Assembly (NCBI GenBank): GCA_900313435.1
Contig: OMRF01000159.1
Coordinates: 1 to 8,148 of the forward strand
DNA: 8,148 nucleotides
DNA from: an uncultured Lachnospiraceae bacterium
GTDB lineage: Bacteria > Bacillota > Clostridia > Lachnospirales > Lachnospiraceae
Direction: 5' to 3'
The position numbers and the translations under genes were made by a program. Below the pieces are notes generated by a model. That model did no database searches and was not told the DNA's origin. It saw only the letters and a program-made list of their open reading frames with translations. Shown here piece by piece: positions 6,611 to 8,148 of the stretch; position 1 is the first letter of the stretch; each line of letters begins with the position of its first letter.

Positions 6611-6810
6611 AAGATTCCCCTTACCCGCCCTCGTCTGTCAGTTGACAATAAGTAGTAACAATACCCCGTAAATGTACATATGTAAAATTACTGAGCGTAC
6701 ATTATACGAAAAGGGAGTTGAACCCCACATGTGCTCTGCATGTTGCCCAGAGTGCGGTTCATTCTCAACCGCAAGAGATCATGCCCACCCTTACAGACTA
6801 CCAACAAAAA
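6611..6810. other. Intergenic region between DIP1984 and DUF1848 genes
   Basis: About 200 bases with no convincing gene. The contents are a run of three hairpins at 6713-6772 (listed separately), a TATAAT on the minus strand (6701-6706) without a good -35, and a short inverted repeat TGTCA-GT-TGACA near 6637-6648. A Cys-rich open frame on the plus strand (from 6672) has no ribosome site and overlaps the end of the DIP1984 gene, so I do not call it. Confidence 0.5.
6713..6772 (-). ncRNA. Three-hairpin, tRNA-like layout (possible decayed tRNA)
   Basis: On the minus strand three arms follow each other in the order of tRNA D, anticodon and T arms. They are GCGGTT...AACCGC (6754-6772), then one base, then CTCTG...CAGAG (6734-6752) with a 9-nt loop, then GGGG-TTCAACT-CCC (6713-6726). 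The last has the typical 7-nt T-loop sequence TTCAACT. Against a working tRNA: no acceptor stem can be formed, the D-loop lacks GG, and the middle loop has 9 nt with no U33. It may be a degenerate tRNA, another small structured RNA, or chance. Confidence 0.2.
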
Positions 6811-7263
6811 TCATATCAAATCTGTTGTCCAGTTCAGTCCCTGGATTGTTTCATCTGTCTCTCTGAGTTCTTTCGAAAGCTTATCCAGTTCCTTCTGAAG
6901 CTCTGAAACAGACACTGTACTGAGTATCCGTATCTCTGTCTTTGAATAACGTGATATTTTCTCACTTGCAGTATTCAGAAAACTTCTCATAATACCTATC
7001 TTCTGCTTAAGGCAATCCCGCTTCGCTATCAGATCGGTAAGTGTTACATCACCGCTCTTTGTCTCATTATTTGTATGGTTAATGCGAGCAATAAGCTCCT
7101 CAAGCCTTTCAAAATCCTTATTAAGCTCCGAAAGCAGCTCCTGCGGATCTTCTGACGGCTTTTCACCATCCTGTACTCTGGCGTTGTTATTCAATCTTCC
7201 GCCAAGTTCTGAAATCCTGCGCTGTAAATCTGCTCTTTCCGATAATGCCGTTGCTAACTTCAT
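6811..7263 (-). CDS. DIP1984 family protein
   Basis: A 150-residue, all-helical cytoplasmic protein matching the DIP1984 family (members are sometimes labelled septicolysin). Family hallmarks in order: MKLATALSERADLQRRISEL, NARVQDGEKPSEDPQELL, LIARINHTNNET, TLTDLIAKRD, RYSKTEIRILSTV, and the C-terminal QGLNWTTDLI. The length is normal and the gene looks intact. No biochemical role is known to me, and the cytolysin label rests on weak grounds. GAGGGGG (7270-7276) sits 6 nt before the ATG. It lies 53 nt after the kptA stop in the same direction, so co-transcription with kptA is likely, with a short palindrome between them. Confidence 0.9.
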   Translation of the reverse strand: MKLATALSERADLQRRISELGGRLNNNARVQDGEKPSEDPQELLSELNKDFERLEELIARINHTNNETKSGDVTLTDLIAKRDCLKQKIGIMRSFLNTASEKISRYSKTEIRILSTVSVSELQKELDKLSKELRETDETIQGLNWTTDLI

Positions 7264-7302
7264 CTTCTACCCCCTCGCTTTCTCGATAATTCCAACAAAT
7301 TA

Positions 7303-7315
7303 GGTGCCTGACACC
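7303..7315. repeat. GGTGCCTGACACC palindrome (second repeat family)
   Basis: A 13-nt imperfect palindrome, GGTG-cctga-CACC (minus strand GGTGTCAGGCACC). This motif recurs as a REP-like intergenic repeat in many bacterial genomes, to my general knowledge. It begins 1 nt past the kptA stop codon (TAA, 7317-7319), the same placement as the 29-bp family. Confidence 0.6.
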
Positions 7316-7316
7316 G

Positions 7317-7859
7317 TTACCCGCCAATTCTCCGCATATACTTCATCGGCACACTTTTTGTAAGCCACACTCCATTTACAGAACGGTAAAACAAATATCC
7401 GTCTTTATGCATTTCAGCGCTATTCACGACATATATAACCGGCTTACCGTGACGCATTCCTACTTTGCGTGCAGTTTCCTTATCCCCGGACAAATGCACA
7501 TACAATCTCGATTTTGGGATCAATCCCTGCTGCTCTATTGACGCTGTATATTTCTCGCCAGTGCCATGGTACAGTATCTCCGGCGGATCTACCTCTTCAA
7601 GTTCCACATCTACGGGTATAGAATGCCCTTGATTCGCTCGGATAAGCGTTTCGTCCTCATTGAAGGAATACCTCTGCTTTTCATCCCCGGCAACAATCCT
7701 CTCCAGCATCTCCATGTCTATAGGATGCGTTTTATTGATCCCTGCGATCAATTCATCAACATTTGCCCAACCATGCTCATCAAGCGTTATGCCGATGACT
7801 TCCGGTTTATGTCGGAGTATAAGCGATATGAACTTACTTGTATCTTTATCCTTAGACAA
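7317..7859 (-). CDS. kptA: RNA 2'-phosphotransferase (KptA/Tpt1)
   Basis: A 180-residue homologue of Tpt1/KptA, which removes an internal RNA 2'-phosphate by transferring it to NAD+, releasing nicotinamide and ADP-ribose 1'',2''-cyclic phosphate. The length is normal. Visible motifs: SLILRHKPE with the catalytic Arg16-His17 pair, then RANQGHS (74-80), LYHGT (97-100 region), HLSGDKETARKVG (122-134), and RHGKPVIYVV (136-145), covering the family's Arg-His-Arg-Arg set and NAD+ pocket. The start is TTG at 7859: GGAAGG (7869-7874) lies 9 nt upstream, the protein then begins SKDKDTSKF as KptA proteins do, and there is no in-frame ATG before the catalytic motif. Bacterial KptA has no established tRNA-splicing substrate. 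It is probably the first gene of a unit with the DIP1984 gene. Confidence 0.95.
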   Translation of the reverse strand: MSKDKDTSKFISLILRHKPEVIGITLDEHGWANVDELIAGINKTHPIDMEMLERIVAGDEKQRYSFNEDETLIRANQGHSIPVDVELEEVDPPEILYHGTGEKYTASIEQQGLIPKSRLYVHLSGDKETARKVGMRHGKPVIYVVNSAEMHKDGYLFYRSVNGVWLTKSVPMKYMRRIGG

Positions 7860-7947
7860 TATCCTTTTCCTTCCGCTATTCTATTTTTGGGGGGTATTCT
7901 TTCTCATGTGGTACCGGGATATAAACCATCACAAGCAGTATCATCTT

Positions 7948-7966
7948 CGGGACGGGGTTGTGGGGC
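7948..7966. repeat. Possible decayed copy of the GC-rich palindrome
   Basis: The 11 bases CGGGACGGGGT are identical to the middle of the copy at 5098-5126, and the following bases are similar but mutated. There is no matching outer arm on the left. Standing 22 bases from an intact copy, it mirrors the close pair at 1473-1527. A chance match in GC-rich sequence is possible. Confidence 0.35.
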
Positions 7967-7967
7967 T

Positions 7968-7989
7968 ATTGTACGAAACCCAGTACAAT
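7968..7989. promoter_or_regulatory. Perfect 7-bp inverted repeat next to the palindrome
   Basis: ATTGTAC (7968-7974) and GTACAAT (7983-7989) are exact reverse complements around an 8-nt loop. The right arm shares its last base with the 29-bp repeat. It could be a regulator binding site upstream of kptA (about 110-130 bp from its start) or an extension of the repeat structure. Confidence 0.4.
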
Positions 7990-8017
7990 GGGCCCCCGGG
8001 ACAGTCCCGGGGGTCCA
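7989..8017. repeat. 29-bp GC-rich palindrome, symmetric subtype
   Basis: Arms TGGGCCCCCGGGAC and GTCCCGGGGGTCCA with one mismatched pair at position 4. Apart from that base it equals the reverse complement of the copy at 1473-1501. It marks the right border of the kptA-DIP1984-DUF1848 block and is followed directly by TTA, a minus-strand stop codon. Confidence 0.9.
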
Positions 8018-8090
8018 TTATTCGGATTGACTTTTTTCCTTTACCATAGTATTATGCTTTGAAAGAAATGGGTTTTTGTCTGGTAAGCGA

Positions 8091-8148
8091 TCATTCGCCG
8101 AGAGAGTTGCTCGTTTCTTTTTTTATGTCTATAACGTCATACAAATAC
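8091..8148 (-). CDS. Possible C-terminal end of a gene beyond the window
   Basis: At the right edge one minus-strand frame is open from the window end to TGA (8091-8093), reading YLYDVIDIKKETSNSLGE. This is too short to identify. A competing frame of 34 codons continues leftward and ends at TAA 8018-8020, directly beside the palindrome. Either frame could be the true end of a gene whose body lies to the right of this window, or neither is coding. Confidence 0.25.
   Translation of the reverse strand, partial: YLYDVIDIKKETSNSLGE

Larger units (their letters stand above)
7860..8090. other. Intergenic region upstream of kptA
   Basis: About 230 bases with no supported complete gene. It contains the kptA ribosome site, a possible decayed palindrome near 7948, an inverted repeat at 7968-7989, and the intact 29-bp palindrome at 7989-8017. 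I found no promoter with both boxes well matched. A minus-strand frame of 34 codons ends in TAA (8018-8020) directly at the palindrome and is discussed as a finding. Confidence 0.5.

Noticed and set aside
6672..6866. Plus-strand Cys-rich small frame (CSACCPEC)
   Set aside because: It overlaps hairpin sequence and the end of the DIP1984 gene, lacks a ribosome site, and the Cys pattern fits no zinc motif I can name.
1..8017. CRISPR array
   Set aside because: The repeats are separated by hundreds to thousands of bases holding genes, occur in both orientations, and no cas gene is present.
1..8017. Classical integron attC sites
   Set aside because: The repeats are only 29 bp and lack the GTTRRRY/RYYYAAC core sites; no integrase gene is visible.
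7566..8049. Plus-strand frames opposite and upstream of kptA
   Set aside because: They are shadows of kptA and of the repeat region, with no family resemblance or ribosome site.

Overview
The window reads as an accessory region of a moderate-GC Firmicute, most likely a Lachnospiraceae-type clostridium. This is an inference from family content (a AAA ATPase with DUF4143, DUF1848, DIP1984, a zeta-like toxin with a small acidic partner, a KptA homologue) and from strong GGAGG-type ribosome binding sites. No ribosomal, housekeeping, phage structural or transposase gene is present. Every gene I can support lies on the minus strand, so transcription runs from right to left.

Layout in transcription order (right to left): (1) at the right edge, a possible C-terminal scrap of a gene that continues outside the window; (2) kptA (RNA 2'-phosphotransferase, TTG start), then a DIP1984-family gene, then a DUF1848 gene broken by one missing base; (3) a small toxin-antitoxin remnant, with an intact small acidic antitoxin-like gene followed at once by a zeta-type P-loop toxin cut off after 47 residues; (4) a two-gene unit of a 992-residue helical, partly hydrophobic protein of unknown function and a 177-residue YbjN-like (secretion-chaperone-like) protein; (5) an AAA ATPase with DUF4143 and a PD-(D/E)XK-like C-terminus.

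The most striking non-genic feature is a family of 29-bp GC-rich palindromes (arms TGGACCCCCGGGAC / GTCCCGGGGGTCCA) at 1-17, 1473-1501, 1505-1527, 5098-5126, 5579-5607 and 7989-8017, with a possible decayed copy near 7948. They separate blocks (2) to (5) from one another. Several sit 0-3 nt past the stop codon of the minus-strand gene to their right. A second, shorter palindrome (GGTGTCAGGCACC on the minus strand) sits 1 nt past the kptA stop. They look like REP-type elements, or possibly the joints of a modular array of gene cassettes. The repeat is GC-rich and open in some frames, so it creates false N-termini beginning MDPR; the 992-residue gene really starts at 5070.

A second regulatory signal lies upstream of the ATPase gene: three copies of AATCGGA(A)GAAA spaced exactly 23 bp apart, one of them inside the spacer of a good sigma-A-like promoter. 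This looks like an operator array for an unknown regulator.

No intergenic stretch exceeds 300 bases. The longest are about 1317-1528 (promoter, iterons, palindromes), 6561-6810 (hairpins, one tRNA-like layout) and 7860-8090 (repeats and an inverted repeat).
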